Source: Variovorax sp. KK3 (GTDB lineage Bacteria; Pseudomonadota; Gammaproteobacteria; Burkholderiales; Burkholderiaceae_C). Taken from it: DNA of 64,000 nucleotides. Made by a program: the position numbers and the translations under genes. The notes under the pieces are model-generated. The model was not told the origin of the DNA and made no database searches. It saw only the letters and a program-made list of their open reading frames with translations. Shown here piece by piece: positions 29,151 through 37,816 of the stretch (positions are counted from its first letter, which is position 1; each line of letters begins with the position of its first letter). Where the stretch lies: the NCBI RefSeq assembly GCF_001984055.1, contig NZ_LYVO01000006.1, positions 62,001 to 126,000 on the forward strand. Reading direction: 5' to 3'.

Positions 29151-30222
29151 CCGCGACCACCCTTCACCAGCCGACTTCATTCCTGTCCGACGACGGCCGG
29201 ATGATTTCCGATGCTGCGCAGCGGCTCTTCGAAAGCCTGCGTGCCAGCAGCGCATCGAACGCGCTCGATCAATCCTGGCAAGCCATCGAAGAGATGGGGC
29301 TCGCCGTGTTTTGGCAGAACCGGATCTCGAGGCGCCCCAACGCGCCGCATACATGGTCGCTCGACATGCCGGCTACTTCGCGACCTTCGCGCCCGTGGTC
29401 GAGAACATCGTGGCTCGCCGCTTGCTGCGCGAGGCGGGCATCTCTCCGCCGCAGGGGCGCATCGCCATCGGCACGCTTGAAGCCCAGTCGAACGCATTCA
29501 CTGAAACTTCCCTCAGCGGACATGCACGGCTCTCGTGGGCCAGAGAAAGCCGGACGTGGCTGCTGGTCGCGCGCCGTGGCACGACCGACGGCCTGGTGCT
29601 GCTCGATGCACCGCCCACGGCCGAGCACATCGAAGAAACCCGCAACGTCGCCCACGAGCCTCGCAGTCGAGTCCCGCTGCGAGAGGTTCGCGCGACCTTC
29701 GTTCCGGTGCCTCATCTCTTGCAGCGCTTCGAACTCGAACGCCAGCGCTTTCGTGCCGCGCTCATGGCGGGCGCGGCCGAAGCCGCGCTCGATCTCACGG
29801 TGCGGTACGTGAACGAGCGCAGCCAGTTCGGCAAGCCGCTCGGCAAGTTCCAGGCAGTGCAGCAGAGCCTGGCCGAACTGGCCAGTGCCGTGGTCAATGC
29901 GCAATCGGCCTCGGCCCTGGCCTTCCAGCACGAACTGCCGGACTGGGGAACGTCGGCCGTGGCCAAGCTCCGTTGCAACGAGGCCGCCAGGATGGCTTGC
30001 CGCATTGCGCACCAGGCGCATGGCGCCATCGGCGTGACGGAGGAATATCCGCTCCACCTGCTCACGCTCCGCCTCTGGGCATGGCGCGCCGAAGACGGCC
30101 ACAGCGGCGCGCTGGCCCGCCGACTCGGACGGCACTTCTGCCACATCGGCAAGGAGCAGCTCTGGGCGGCATTGGCCGGCTTTCGCCACCTCGGCGAACC
30201 GCCCCGCTCGAATGCAGCCTGA
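29147..30222 (+). pseudogene. Acyl-CoA dehydrogenase (second subunit), frameshifted near codon 55
   Basis: A GTG at 29147 overlaps the previous stop (GTGA) and opens a normal N-terminus in one frame up to WQAIEEMGLAVF. From about 29309 the family sequence continues in the next frame down, AEPDLEAPQRAAYMVARHAGY and onward to the C-terminus with QFGKPLGKFQAVQQSLAE and HGAIGVTEEYPL. The break is at a TTTT run (29309-29312); adding one T would join both parts as VFLAEPDLEAP. Either a real one-base deletion or a sequencing error. Conserved sequence on both sides suggests a recent event. Confidence 0.82.
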
Positions 30223-30267
30223 GCAGCGCATGAATACTTTCAGAACGACATGGAGAGACACACACCT

Positions 30268-31284
30268 ATGAACATGAACACTTCGACGAACCATCGTCGC
30301 TCTGCCGGACTCGGCAGGCGGCGCCTGCTCGCGGCAGCTGCAGGAAGCGCGGCGAGCGCCGTGCTGATGCCCGCCTTCGGCAACACCGCAGCCTTCCCGT
30401 CGAAGCCCATCGAATTGCTCGTGCCCTTCCCGACCGGCAGCGGGTCCGACATCGGCGCCCGCTACTACGCAGCGCAGTTGACTTCGTTGGCAGGCCAGCC
30501 GGTGGTTGTGCGCAACGTCCCCGGCGGCAACGGGTTCATCGCCGTGTCCGCGCTCGGCCGAGCGGCGCCTGACGGCCACACGATCCTGATCGGCGCGAAC
30601 TCGCTGTTCGTCATCAACGCCGTGCAGTTCAAGCAGCTGCCCTACGACCCGGTCCGGGACTTCAGCTTCATCGGACTGCTCAACAAGGCGCCATGCGTCC
30701 TGGCGGTGAACGGTGCGTCGCCGTTCCGTGACCTGAAGTCCTTCGTCGAGCGAGCGCGCAGCGCACCCGGGCAACTGAGCTCGGCGACCGGCGCAGCGTC
30801 GTACCAGCTCTTCGCCGCGTACTTCTATCAACTGGCCGGCATCAAGCTCAACAACATCAACTACAAGGGCGCGTCCGAAGTGGCGGCCGCGGTCGCGGCC
30901 AACACGGTGGACTGCGGCGTGCTCGACCCCGGGTCTTTCATCGCGCTGGCGGAGGCCCAGCGCCTGCGCGTCCTGGCCGTCGCATCGGACAAGCGCCTGC
31001 CCAAGTTCGCCGACGCACCGACCTTCGCCGAAGCCGGATTCCCGGCCTTCATGGTGTCGAACTGGGCCGCGGCGGCTGTTCCGTCGTCGACGCCGGCAGC
31101 CGTCGCATCGAGGCTCGGTGAGTGGTTCCAGCAGATCGCCGCGAGCCAGGAGGCGTCGGACTTCTTCGCCCGCACCGGCAACCAGACCGCCCGCATGACG
31201 CCCGATCAGCTGCGCAAGATGCAAACCGACGAGCTGGCCACGTGGCGCAGCATCGCGCGCGACATCGGCATGCAGCAAGAATGA
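30268..31284 (+). CDS. Bug-family solute-binding protein of the catabolic operon
   Basis: A Bug/TctC receptor of about 338 residues. The N-terminus has GRRRLLAAAAGSAASA, a twin-arginine-like export signal. Landmarks are PIELLVPFPTGSGSD, NVPGGNGFIAVSALGRAAPDGHT and NNINYKGASEVAAAVAANTVDCG. The start is uncertain between ATG 30250 and 30268; GGAGA lies 11 bases before the latter. It sits inside the acyl-CoA operon, so it probably captures the operon's carboxylate substrate. Confidence 0.9.
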   Translation: MNMNTSTNHRRSAGLGRRRLLAAAAGSAASAVLMPAFGNTAAFPSKPIELLVPFPTGSGSDIGARYYAAQLTSLAGQPVVVRNVPGGNGFIAVSALGRAAPDGHTILIGANSLFVINAVQFKQLPYDPVRDFSFIGLLNKAPCVLAVNGASPFRDLKSFVERARSAPGQLSSATGAASYQLFAAYFYQLAGIKLNNINYKGASEVAAAVAANTVDCGVLDPGSFIALAEAQRLRVLAVASDKRLPKFADAPTFAEAGFPAFMVSNWAAAAVPSSTPAAVASRLGEWFQQIAASQEASDFFARTGNQTARMTPDQLRKMQTDELATWRSIARDIGMQQE

Positions 31285-32534
31285 ATATGCAGCACGAATC
31301 GATGCCTTCACATGCGGCCGCGCGTGCATCTTCCGCCGTGCTCGAAGGCATCCGCATCCTCGACCTCACGACCGTGCTCATGGGGCCCGTCTGCACGCAG
31401 AACCTCGGCGACTTCGGTGCCGAGGTGATCAAGGTCGAGGCGCTCGATGGCGATTCCAGCCGGGGCATCGGCAGCGCCGTCGTCCCGGGCATGGCCGCGG
31501 GCTTTCTGCATTCCAACCGCAACAAGCGCAGCCTGGCCATCGACTTGAAGAGCCCGGAAGGCCGCGACATCCTGATCGACCTGGTGCAAGGCGCAGACGC
31601 CTTCATCAGCAACATCCGCCCCAAGGCACTCGCCCGGCTCGGCCTGGCCTATGAAGACCTGATCGCGCACAAGCCGGATCTCGTCTACGTGTCGCTGGTC
31701 GGCTACGGGCAGAACGGGCCCTATGCGGACAAGCCGGCCTACGACGACCTGATCCAGGGTGCGCTCGCCATTCCGACGCTCGTGGCCGAGGTCGGCGACG
31801 GCGTTCCGCGCTACATGCCCGTGACGCTCATGGACCGGATGGTCGGCGTCTTCGCGGCCAACGCGACGCTGGCCGCGCTGTTGCATCGCCAGCGCACCGG
31901 CGAAGGCCAGTCCATCGAGATCCCGATGTTCGAAACCATGGCTACGCAGGTGCTGGGCGATCATCTGGGCGGCAAGACCTTCATCCCCGAGTCCGGCGAG
32001 ATGGGCTACAAGCGCATCCTCGCCAAGGGACGACAGGCCTATGCCACCGCGGACGGCAGTGTGTGCCTGATGGTCTACACCGACCGCCAGTGGCGCAGCT
32101 ACCTCGGGCTCGTCGGGCGGGCCGGCCAGTACGACGGCGACAGCCGTCTTCAAGGCATCGCGAATCGAACGGTCCATGCCGACGCGCTCTGCGACATGAT
32201 CGCCGCCGACGTCGCGAAGCAGACGACGGCATGGTGGCTCGATGCCTGCGAGCGCGCCGACATTCCGACCATGCCGCTGCATACGCTGGAGTCGTTGCTG
32301 GACGATCCGCATCTTGCGGCATCGGGCTTCTTCAGAACCGTGGCGCACCCCGTCGTGGGCACCTACCGCGACATGGCCGCCCCCGGGCGCTGGAGCCGCA
32401 CCCCGCCGGCGACGCGCCGCATGCCGCCGCGCCTGGGTGGGGACACGCGCGACATCCTGATCGAAGCCGGCATGAGCGCAGAACGGGTCGACGAACTCGC
32501 GCGCCAGCGGATCGTCGGCTGCGCGCCGGCCTGA
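31281..32534 (+). CDS. CaiB/BaiF-family CoA-transferase (class III)
   Basis: The 417-residue protein has class III CoA-transferase features: RILDLTTVLMGPVCTQNLGDFGAEVIKVE, the SNRNKRSLAIDLKSPEGR motif and, at about residue 180, PAYDDLIQGALAI with the catalytic Asp of the family. It would activate the imported acid by transferring CoA from an acyl-CoA donor. The start overlaps the Bug stop (ATGA at 31281-31284). Confidence 0.93.
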   Translation: MNMQHESMPSHAAARASSAVLEGIRILDLTTVLMGPVCTQNLGDFGAEVIKVEALDGDSSRGIGSAVVPGMAAGFLHSNRNKRSLAIDLKSPEGRDILIDLVQGADAFISNIRPKALARLGLAYEDLIAHKPDLVYVSLVGYGQNGPYADKPAYDDLIQGALAIPTLVAEVGDGVPRYMPVTLMDRMVGVFAANATLAALLHRQRTGEGQSIEIPMFETMATQVLGDHLGGKTFIPESGEMGYKRILAKGRQAYATADGSVCLMVYTDRQWRSYLGLVGRAGQYDGDSRLQGIANRTVHADALCDMIAADVAKQTTAWWLDACERADIPTMPLHTLESLLDDPHLAASGFFRTVAHPVVGTYRDMAAPGRWSRTPPATRRMPPRLGGDTRDILIEAGMSAERVDELARQRIVGCAPA

Positions 32535-32547
32535 TCGGCGCAGAACC

Positions 32548-33345
32548 ATGACCGCGCCATTCGTCGAGCGCTCCGATGAGGGCGCCATCGCGGTCCTCCG
32601 CCTGAACCGCCCCGAAACCCGCAACGCACTCGGCGGCGCCGACACGATCGCTGCGCTCGTCGACGCGATCGACGAGCTTCGGCGCGACCCGAGCGTGAAG
32701 GTCATGGTGCTCACGGGCAACGGCCCGGCCTTCTGCGCCGGTGGAAACCTCGACGAGGTGCGCATCGCCGCCGAAGCGGCGCGAAGCGCACCGGCCGATG
32801 CGCGCCGCGCCTTCGACGAGGGCATCCAGCGGATTCCCATGGCCTTCGAGCGCCTCGAAGTGCCCACCATCGCGGCCGTCAACGGCCCGGCCATGGGCGC
32901 GGGATGCGACCTGGCCTGCATGTGCGACATGCGCATCGCCGCACAGAGCGCGAGCTTCGCGGAAAGCTTCGTCAAGCTCGGCCTGGTTCCGGGCGACGGC
33001 GGCGCGTGGCTGCTGCCCCGGGTCGTCGGCCTGGCGCATGCGTTCGAACTGTCCTTGACCGGAGACGCCATCGATGCGGCCGAAGCGCTGAGGATCGGCC
33101 TGGTTTCGCGCGTGGTCGAAGACGACCAGCTCATGCCGGCGGCCCTCGAACTTGCCCGCCGGATCGCACGCCATCCCGGCGCTGCCGTTCGCATGGGAAA
33201 GCGCTTGATCCTCGAAGGACTTCACACGCGCCTGGACACCTCGTTGCAGTTGTCGGCAGCGTTGCAGGTGATCGCTCAACAGTCGCCCGAGCACATCGAG
33301 CTGCTCGCCAGGATGAAGGCCAGCACGTCTCGCGCACCGCGCTGA
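32548..33345 (+). CDS. Enoyl-CoA hydratase/isomerase family protein
   Basis: The 265-residue crotonase-fold protein has the oxyanion-hole segments NGPAFCAGGNLDEV and AVNGPAMGAGCDLACMCDMRIA. In the second active-site stretch FAESFVKLGLVPGDGG, an acidic residue is present near the expected Glu positions. It lies 13 bases after the CoA-transferase and would hydrate the enoyl-CoA made by the dehydrogenases. Confidence 0.92.
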   Translation: MTAPFVERSDEGAIAVLRLNRPETRNALGGADTIAALVDAIDELRRDPSVKVMVLTGNGPAFCAGGNLDEVRIAAEAARSAPADARRAFDEGIQRIPMAFERLEVPTIAAVNGPAMGAGCDLACMCDMRIAAQSASFAESFVKLGLVPGDGGAWLLPRVVGLAHAFELSLTGDAIDAAEALRIGLVSRVVEDDQLMPAALELARRIARHPGAAVRMGKRLILEGLHTRLDTSLQLSAALQVIAQQSPEHIELLARMKASTSRAPR

Positions 33346-33586
33346 AGCGTCGAGTTCGCGCCTTGCGACAAGCGCAGAAATTCGGCTCGTCCACAGCAGG
33401 ATGAGCCGCGTGGCGACGCACCTAAAGCCAATGGTTTAAGCGTCATCAGGGTGACTCGCCGACGTGTTTGGCTGACAGATCGCCAAACGAAAATACGTCA
33501 CAAACGACACTGGTTTTCAGAGTCGTGTCAGTCGGCGATGTGCGTATCAAGCTGCACACTCGCCCGCAATACAACCACATTGACAA
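33346..33586. other. 241-base intergenic region with nested inverted repeats
   Basis: No gene is seen. The bases 33456-33538 hold three stems: outer TCGCCGAC/GTCGGCGA, inner GTTTGGC/GCCAAAC with a 9-base loop, and ACGAC/GTCGT. Together they could fold into a three-way junction. A CTAAAGC-to-TTTAAGCG motif lies at 33422-33442. It may be a structured leader or control region of the GAF gene. Confidence 0.5.
33422..33442. promoter_or_regulatory. TAAA-N8-TTTA motif, copy 1
   Basis: CTAAAGC ... TTTAAGCG, containing the inverted repeat TAAA-N8-TTTA at 33423-33438, lies about 145 bases before the GAF gene. A second copy with the same spacing is at 35760-35780. Could be a shared operator. Confidence 0.4.
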
Positions 33587-34090
33587 ATGATGAGCGCCGC
33601 CGACCCTCACGCTGACGTCGAGTCACTTCGTCGAGTCCTGGCGTCCGGTGGTGCAGTCGCCCTAGTGAGTGCATTGAACGCCCGCGTTCCGCACCGCTTC
33701 ACCGCCTTCTACCGGCTTCGCCACGACGTACTCGCCAGCATCTGCTTCCACGACAAGCTCGGGGAACTCGATGCGAGTTCTCTCGCCGACGTGCCCTTGA
33801 AAGACAGCTTCTGCCAGTTCGCACTGCGCGACGGCTCCTTCGAGACGCAGGACGCCTCGCTCGATCAGCGGCTCGACGGGCATGCTTACCAGTCGGTGGT
33901 GCTGTCCTACCACGGTGTGCCGGTGGTCGATGCGACCGGCGAGGTCGCTGGCACCTTGTGCCATCTCGACTACGTCAGGCAACAGCTGCCGCGCACCGAG
34001 TTCGATCTGCTGCGTGCCGTCGCCTTGTTGCTGCCGCTCCATCTCGACGACAGAAGCGCATCGGGCGCCTCATGCCAGGAATTGGCATGA
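33587..34090 (+). CDS. GAF-domain sensor-like protein
   Basis: The 167-residue protein is a single GAF domain: VSALNARVPHRFTAFYRLRHDVL at the front, then the middle segment DVPLKDSFCQFALRDG and SYHGVPVVDATGEVAGTLCHLDYV near the end. GAF domains bind small ligands or chromophores. No output domain is fused, but a receiver protein is encoded 100 bases downstream. The first two codons are both ATG; either could start. Confidence 0.85.
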   Translation: MMSAADPHADVESLRRVLASGGAVALVSALNARVPHRFTAFYRLRHDVLASICFHDKLGELDASSLADVPLKDSFCQFALRDGSFETQDASLDQRLDGHAYQSVVLSYHGVPVVDATGEVAGTLCHLDYVRQQLPRTEFDLLRAVALLLPLHLDDRSASGASCQELA

Positions 34091-34189
34091 CCCGATCGAA
34101 CGACAACGCGATGAAATACATGCGCGGCTCCCTGTGCCGCGGCGATTCCGGTGACGGCCCGTGGCCTTGCTGTGGCGAAAGGGACTGGC

Positions 34190-34579
34190 GTGCGACGCAA
34201 GGCCTTCATCGCTGAAGACGACCCCTCGATACGGAAACTTCTCACGACGCTGCTTCACGAACGCGCCGGCGTGGACGTGGTGGGCGCCGCCAGCCAGTCC
34301 ACCGACGCATCCGTCTGGCTGCTCGAGCACGGCAACAGTTGGGACCTCGCGCTCATCGACCTCTTTCTGGAAGAGGGCAATGGCCTGACCGTGCTCGCGG
34401 GCTGCCGCGTGCGCAAGAGTGGGCAGCGGATGGTCGTGGTGAGCAATTTCGCGACGCCCGACATGCGGCGGCGTTGCGCCTTCTACGGCGCCGACGCCTT
34501 CTTCGACAAGACGACCGAGCTCGACGAACTCGTCTCCTACTGCAAATCGCTCGGTTCAAGCACCGTGCCATCGGCATGA
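34190..34579 (+). CDS. Single-domain response regulator receiver protein
   Basis: The 129-residue CheY-like protein has the acidic pair in AEDD, the phospho-acceptor Asp in LALIDLFLEEGNG and the Lys in FFDKTTEL. The GTG start at 34190 is preferred because AAAGGGA lies about 7 bases upstream. No DNA-binding output domain is attached and no kinase is adjacent, so partners are unknown; the GAF protein upstream is a candidate for the same circuit. Confidence 0.88.
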   Translation: MRRKAFIAEDDPSIRKLLTTLLHERAGVDVVGAASQSTDASVWLLEHGNSWDLALIDLFLEEGNGLTVLAGCRVRKSGQRMVVVSNFATPDMRRRCAFYGADAFFDKTTELDELVSYCKSLGSSTVPSA

Positions 34580-34666
34580 GCGTCGGTGTGATCCGTGTGG
34601 CGATTTCCGCCGACCCGGCCCCGGCCGATCATGGCGGCGCGAACGAGCGTTGGCAGCGGGCCGTGC

Positions 34667-35605
34667 CTACGCGTCCGCGCGAACCGGAGCGTCGGCCGCG
34701 AACTCTGCCGGCAAGAGGCAGGTCGGGTCGTAGCCGGCCATGAACAGCGCTGCCGTGAAGGTCGCCATGCGCAGGCCCCTGCTGCGCGATGCGGGGTCGT
34801 CGGGCCAGGCCACGAACAGGTCCGGATCGCATCGGCGAATCACCAGGCCGATGAGCAGCCCGAGGCGCACCGTCGCACTGGCCCATCGGCCGGCGGTGGC
34901 GATCTCGGAGCCTTGGCTGTAGCTGAGCAAGCCAGGATCGACGGCGTCCGGATACAGGCGTCGCAAGCGTCGCTGCAACTGGCCGCCCACCGCCGGAAAG
35001 CGCAGGAACGCAGGCAGCGGCTCGCCCGCGCGGCCGGTCTCTCGACGCCAGATCTCGACCAGCGCCGCGATGGCCGCGGCGATGCGCGATTCATAGATCG
35101 GCAGGCCGTCGAGCGCGAGCAGCGAATGGATCTTGCCCAGCGTGGAGTTCATCTTGGGCACGACGCGGAAGATGCCGCTCTCGTCCGGGCACGCGAGCCG
35201 CATCGCCGCGCCGGTGCGCCGCAGGTACTCGGGCAGGCGATCGCCCAGCGATGCGAGGTAGGCGTTGGCGCCGACGCGGCTGTTGCGGTCCGCGCCCCAT
35301 TGCGCGATGGATTCGCAGGCCGCCAGCGTTGCGACCGCATCGTTCGAATCGACCGCGGCGCGAAGCGGCGTCGCGAGCTTCTGCAGACACTGCAGCGTTT
35401 CCCACCAGTCGCCCACGGCCATGCCGGTCAGGCGCCACCGAAAGTGGTCCGGCACCAGTGCCGCGAAATTCGTCTCGGCACTGACACCGCCAGGCACATA
35501 AGGAGACGTCGGGATGGACAGGCGCACGGGCATCGACGCCAAACGAGCGGCCATCCAGTCGCTCAATTCATTCACCTCGGCATTCGCCAAGAATTCGCTT
35601 TTCAC
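34667..35605 (-). CDS. Uncharacterised protein
   Basis: The 312-residue protein is mostly alpha-helical, without signal peptide, and I do not recognise its family. The centre reads PKMNSTLGKIHSLLALDGLPIYESRIAAAIAALVE, which vaguely recalls proteins annotated as OGG-fold DNA glycosylase relatives; this is a weak memory, not an assignment. The long AT-richer upstream region (35606-35822) and the shared TAAA-N8-TTTA motif suggest controlled expression together with the GAF gene on the other side. Confidence 0.75.
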   Translation of the reverse strand: MKSEFLANAEVNELSDWMAARLASMPVRLSIPTSPYVPGGVSAETNFAALVPDHFRWRLTGMAVGDWWETLQCLQKLATPLRAAVDSNDAVATLAACESIAQWGADRNSRVGANAYLASLGDRLPEYLRRTGAAMRLACPDESGIFRVVPKMNSTLGKIHSLLALDGLPIYESRIAAAIAALVEIWRRETGRAGEPLPAFLRFPAVGGQLQRRLRRLYPDAVDPGLLSYSQGSEIATAGRWASATVRLGLLIGLVIRRCDPDLFVAWPDDPASRSRGLRMATFTAALFMAGYDPTCLLPAEFAADAPVRADA

Positions 35606-35822
35606 TGCGAGAGCTCCCTCTAACCACCATTGCCAAATTGACCAGGATTTCGACCCGGTTTCGCTGGGCGGAAATCTAACATCGGCACCCGCTGGGGTCA
35701 GGCGTCAGAGAGGGCAAAACTACCCATCTGCACACACTATGTTGCGCAAAAAAAGACGGCTAAAGCTTTGGATTTAAGCGGCAGGAGAGAGCTTTGGACT
35801 ACATCGTTACGAGCCGTTATTT
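35606..35822. other. 217-base AT-richer intergenic region, promoter of the unknown gene
   Basis: No gene is seen. It is less GC-rich than the surrounding DNA and includes a run of seven A bases and the motif at 35760-35780. It must hold the promoter of the minus-strand unknown gene; the other neighbour ends here. Confidence 0.5.
35760..35780. promoter_or_regulatory. TAAA-N8-TTTA motif, copy 2
   Basis: CTAAAGC ... TTTAAGCG, with TAAA at 35761-35764 and TTTA at 35773-35776, about 155 bases upstream of the minus-strand unknown gene. Spacing is the same as in copy 1, and about 15 of 21 bases are the same. Confidence 0.4.
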
Positions 35823-36749
35823 TCAAGCTTCATTTATGTCGACATGCCAGCGAAGCCGCATTCGAAGCACCCCGGCGCTGTCGAGCATCCGCAAGCCCGG
35901 CCTGCCCGCGAGATGAAAGGCATCGATTGGCTGCGTGATCGGCTCGAAGCAGAAGGCAGGCCCGTCGTGCGGCCGGTACATCAGGCAGTAGTGCGCCGCC
36001 GCGCCGCCGTCGGCATCGAAGTCGGGCATGGCCAACGTCAACTGCACGCCATGCTCGGGCCACTCGATGCGCGCCTGCCCGCCCCAGCCGGTGTACGCGT
36101 TGTCGACGAAGCTGCCGAAGGCCGGCGCGCCGTGCGAGAGGTTCCAGTCCTGCGGTATCTCGTTCGTGTGCCGTGTGGGCAGCGGATCGTCGCCGCAGAG
36201 CCAGACACCTTGCACGGGTGCCACGATGCGCGTGCCGGCCGTGCGAAGAAACCAGGGATGCACGCCGATTCCGTAAGGCAGCGGCGCGGGCCCGAGGTGC
36301 TGCACTTCGAGCGTCTGCTCGAGTCCGTCGTCGACCAGCCGGAAATGCTGGGTCGCGCGGTAGGCATAGGGGTTGCCGTCGAAGTGCCGGGATTCCAGGG
36401 TCATCGTCGCTGCGTCTTCGGTGTCGGTGTCGCGCTCCAATCGCCACGGCTGAAGCCAGCCGTCGCCATGGATCGGGTAGGGCTCGCCGGCGCGGTTGGG
36501 CCGCATCGGGTGGAACGCGCCCTGGGCTTCGAAGCCACCCCCGCTGATGCGGTTCGACCACGGCACCATGGGGAAGGATGCCGTGCGGTACAGGTCGGTG
36601 CTGCCGTCCCAGGGGCGCCACAGGTCGAGCGGCGTACCGGCGCGGTCCAGCCGCCAGGCCGCGACGCTGCCGCCGAGCGAAGGCACCAGGCCCAGGCGCT
36701 GTGCGCCGCGCTGCAGCCAGACGATGGGATGCGCCGACGAAGCGCTCAT
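35823..36749 (-). CDS. Aldose 1-epimerase family protein
   Basis: The 308-residue beta-sandwich protein has galactose mutarotase landmarks: FPMVPWSNRISGGGFEAQG near the front with the substrate-binding Arg, GIGVHPWFLR with the catalytic His, and a final FCFEPITQPIDAFH with the catalytic Glu. It would interconvert alpha and beta sugar anomers and so feed the sugar dehydrogenase/lactonase route. The ATG at 36749 is one base after the lactonase stop, so both genes form an operon. Confidence 0.92.
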   Translation of the reverse strand: MSASSAHPIVWLQRGAQRLGLVPSLGGSVAAWRLDRAGTPLDLWRPWDGSTDLYRTASFPMVPWSNRISGGGFEAQGAFHPMRPNRAGEPYPIHGDGWLQPWRLERDTDTEDAATMTLESRHFDGNPYAYRATQHFRLVDDGLEQTLEVQHLGPAPLPYGIGVHPWFLRTAGTRIVAPVQGVWLCGDDPLPTRHTNEIPQDWNLSHGAPAFGSFVDNAYTGWGGQARIEWPEHGVQLTLAMPDFDADGGAAAHYCLMYRPHDGPAFCFEPITQPIDAFHLAGRPGLRMLDSAGVLRMRLRWHVDINEA

Positions 36750-36750
36750 C

Positions 36751-37671
36751 TCAGCCCGCGAACTTGAAGGGCGCCACGCCGGGGCCGTCGACCTCCACGG
36801 CGAAGAGTCCGCCGGCAAGTGGTTCGTGTGCGAGCCGCGCCTCGTCCAGTCCGACCCGCGCCGACGTGATGTAGAGCGTGCGCAGGCCGGGCCCGCCGAA
36901 CGCGCAGTTGGTCACCTGGCTCACCGGCAGCGCGATGCGCGCGAGCTCCTCGCCGCCGTGCGGGTGGTGGCAGGTCACGCAGCTGCCGGCCCAATGCGCG
37001 ACCCAGATGCGGCCCGCCGCATCGGTCGTCATGCCGTCGGGCAGGCCGTCGCTGCGTGCGAAGCGCAGCCATGGCCGGCGGTGCGCGACGGTGCCTTGGG
37101 CGGGATCGAAGTCGTAGGCGTGGATCGTTCCGTTCACGGTGTCGTTGAAGTACAGCGTGCGGCCGTCGAGCGACCAGGTGGGGCCGTTCGTCACGGCGAA
37201 GCCGCTGTCGTGCCGGCTGCACCTGCCGTCGGCGTCCAGGCGGTACAGCGCGCCGGTGGGTGCGATGCAATCGAAGTCCATGGTGCCGGCCCAGAAGCGG
37301 CCATCGGCATCGCACTTGCCGTCGTTGAAGCGGTTGGCGGGCTGGTCGGCTTCGGGCTGCTGCAGCCATTGCACGCCGGCCTGCGGCGCAGCCGGATCGA
37401 ACAAGGCGAAGCCGCGCCGCAGCGCGACCGCGAGCCCGGGCGCCGACGCCCGCTCGGCCAGCGCGGAGATCTCTTCGTCGAAGCGCCATTCGGCCTGCGC
37501 GCCGTCGGCGGGGTCGAAGCGGAACATGCGCTTCTCGAGGATGTCGAGCCAGTACAGCGCCTGCTCGCGCACCGACCACATGAGGCCCTCGCCCAGGCTG
37601 GCACCCGCAGGCAGGATGCACCGGGGCTGGCCCTCGATGCGCGGGGCGGCAATGCTCGTTGATGTGTCCAA
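36751..37671 (-). CDS. SMP-30/gluconolactonase family lactonase (probable pentonolactonase)
   Basis: The protein of about 306 residues is a six-bladed beta-propeller lactonase. Metal-binding positions appear in LGEGLMW (Glu), ANRFNDGKCDADGRFWAGTMD and SDGLPDGMTTDAAG. Within this locus it most likely opens L-arabino- or galactonolactone to the acid. I chose a TTG start at 37671 because GGAG lies 6-7 bases upstream and the conserved part starts soon after. It is first in an operon with the epimerase. Confidence 0.9.
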   Translation of the reverse strand: MDTSTSIAAPRIEGQPRCILPAGASLGEGLMWSVREQALYWLDILEKRMFRFDPADGAQAEWRFDEEISALAERASAPGLAVALRRGFALFDPAAPQAGVQWLQQPEADQPANRFNDGKCDADGRFWAGTMDFDCIAPTGALYRLDADGRCSRHDSGFAVTNGPTWSLDGRTLYFNDTVNGTIHAYDFDPAQGTVAHRRPWLRFARSDGLPDGMTTDAAGRIWVAHWAGSCVTCHHPHGGEELARIALPVSQVTNCAFGGPGLRTLYITSARVGLDEARLAHEPLAGGLFAVEVDGPGVAPFKFAG

Positions 37672-37816
37672 GGGGGTCTCCGATGCAGTCTGCCAAGCCC
37701 GTGCGCCTGACGCGCGGCATCGTAGCAAGGCACGGCCGCCGACGAAACTGCGCAGATGCGGATGGGGCGATACGCGAATTGCAATCCTTCGACCACGCCA
37801 GGCCGCACCACTCCGC

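Noticed and set aside
29306..29316. Programmed -1 frameshift in the acyl-CoA dehydrogenase
   Set aside because: No slippery heptamer of the X-XXY-YYZ form and no evident downstream pseudoknot; acyl-CoA dehydrogenases are not known to use recoding. A deletion or read error is simpler.
33587..34579. GAF and receiver genes as a split hybrid kinase
   Set aside because: No kinase HisKA or ATPase domain lies in or between them, and both have complete single domains with own starts.
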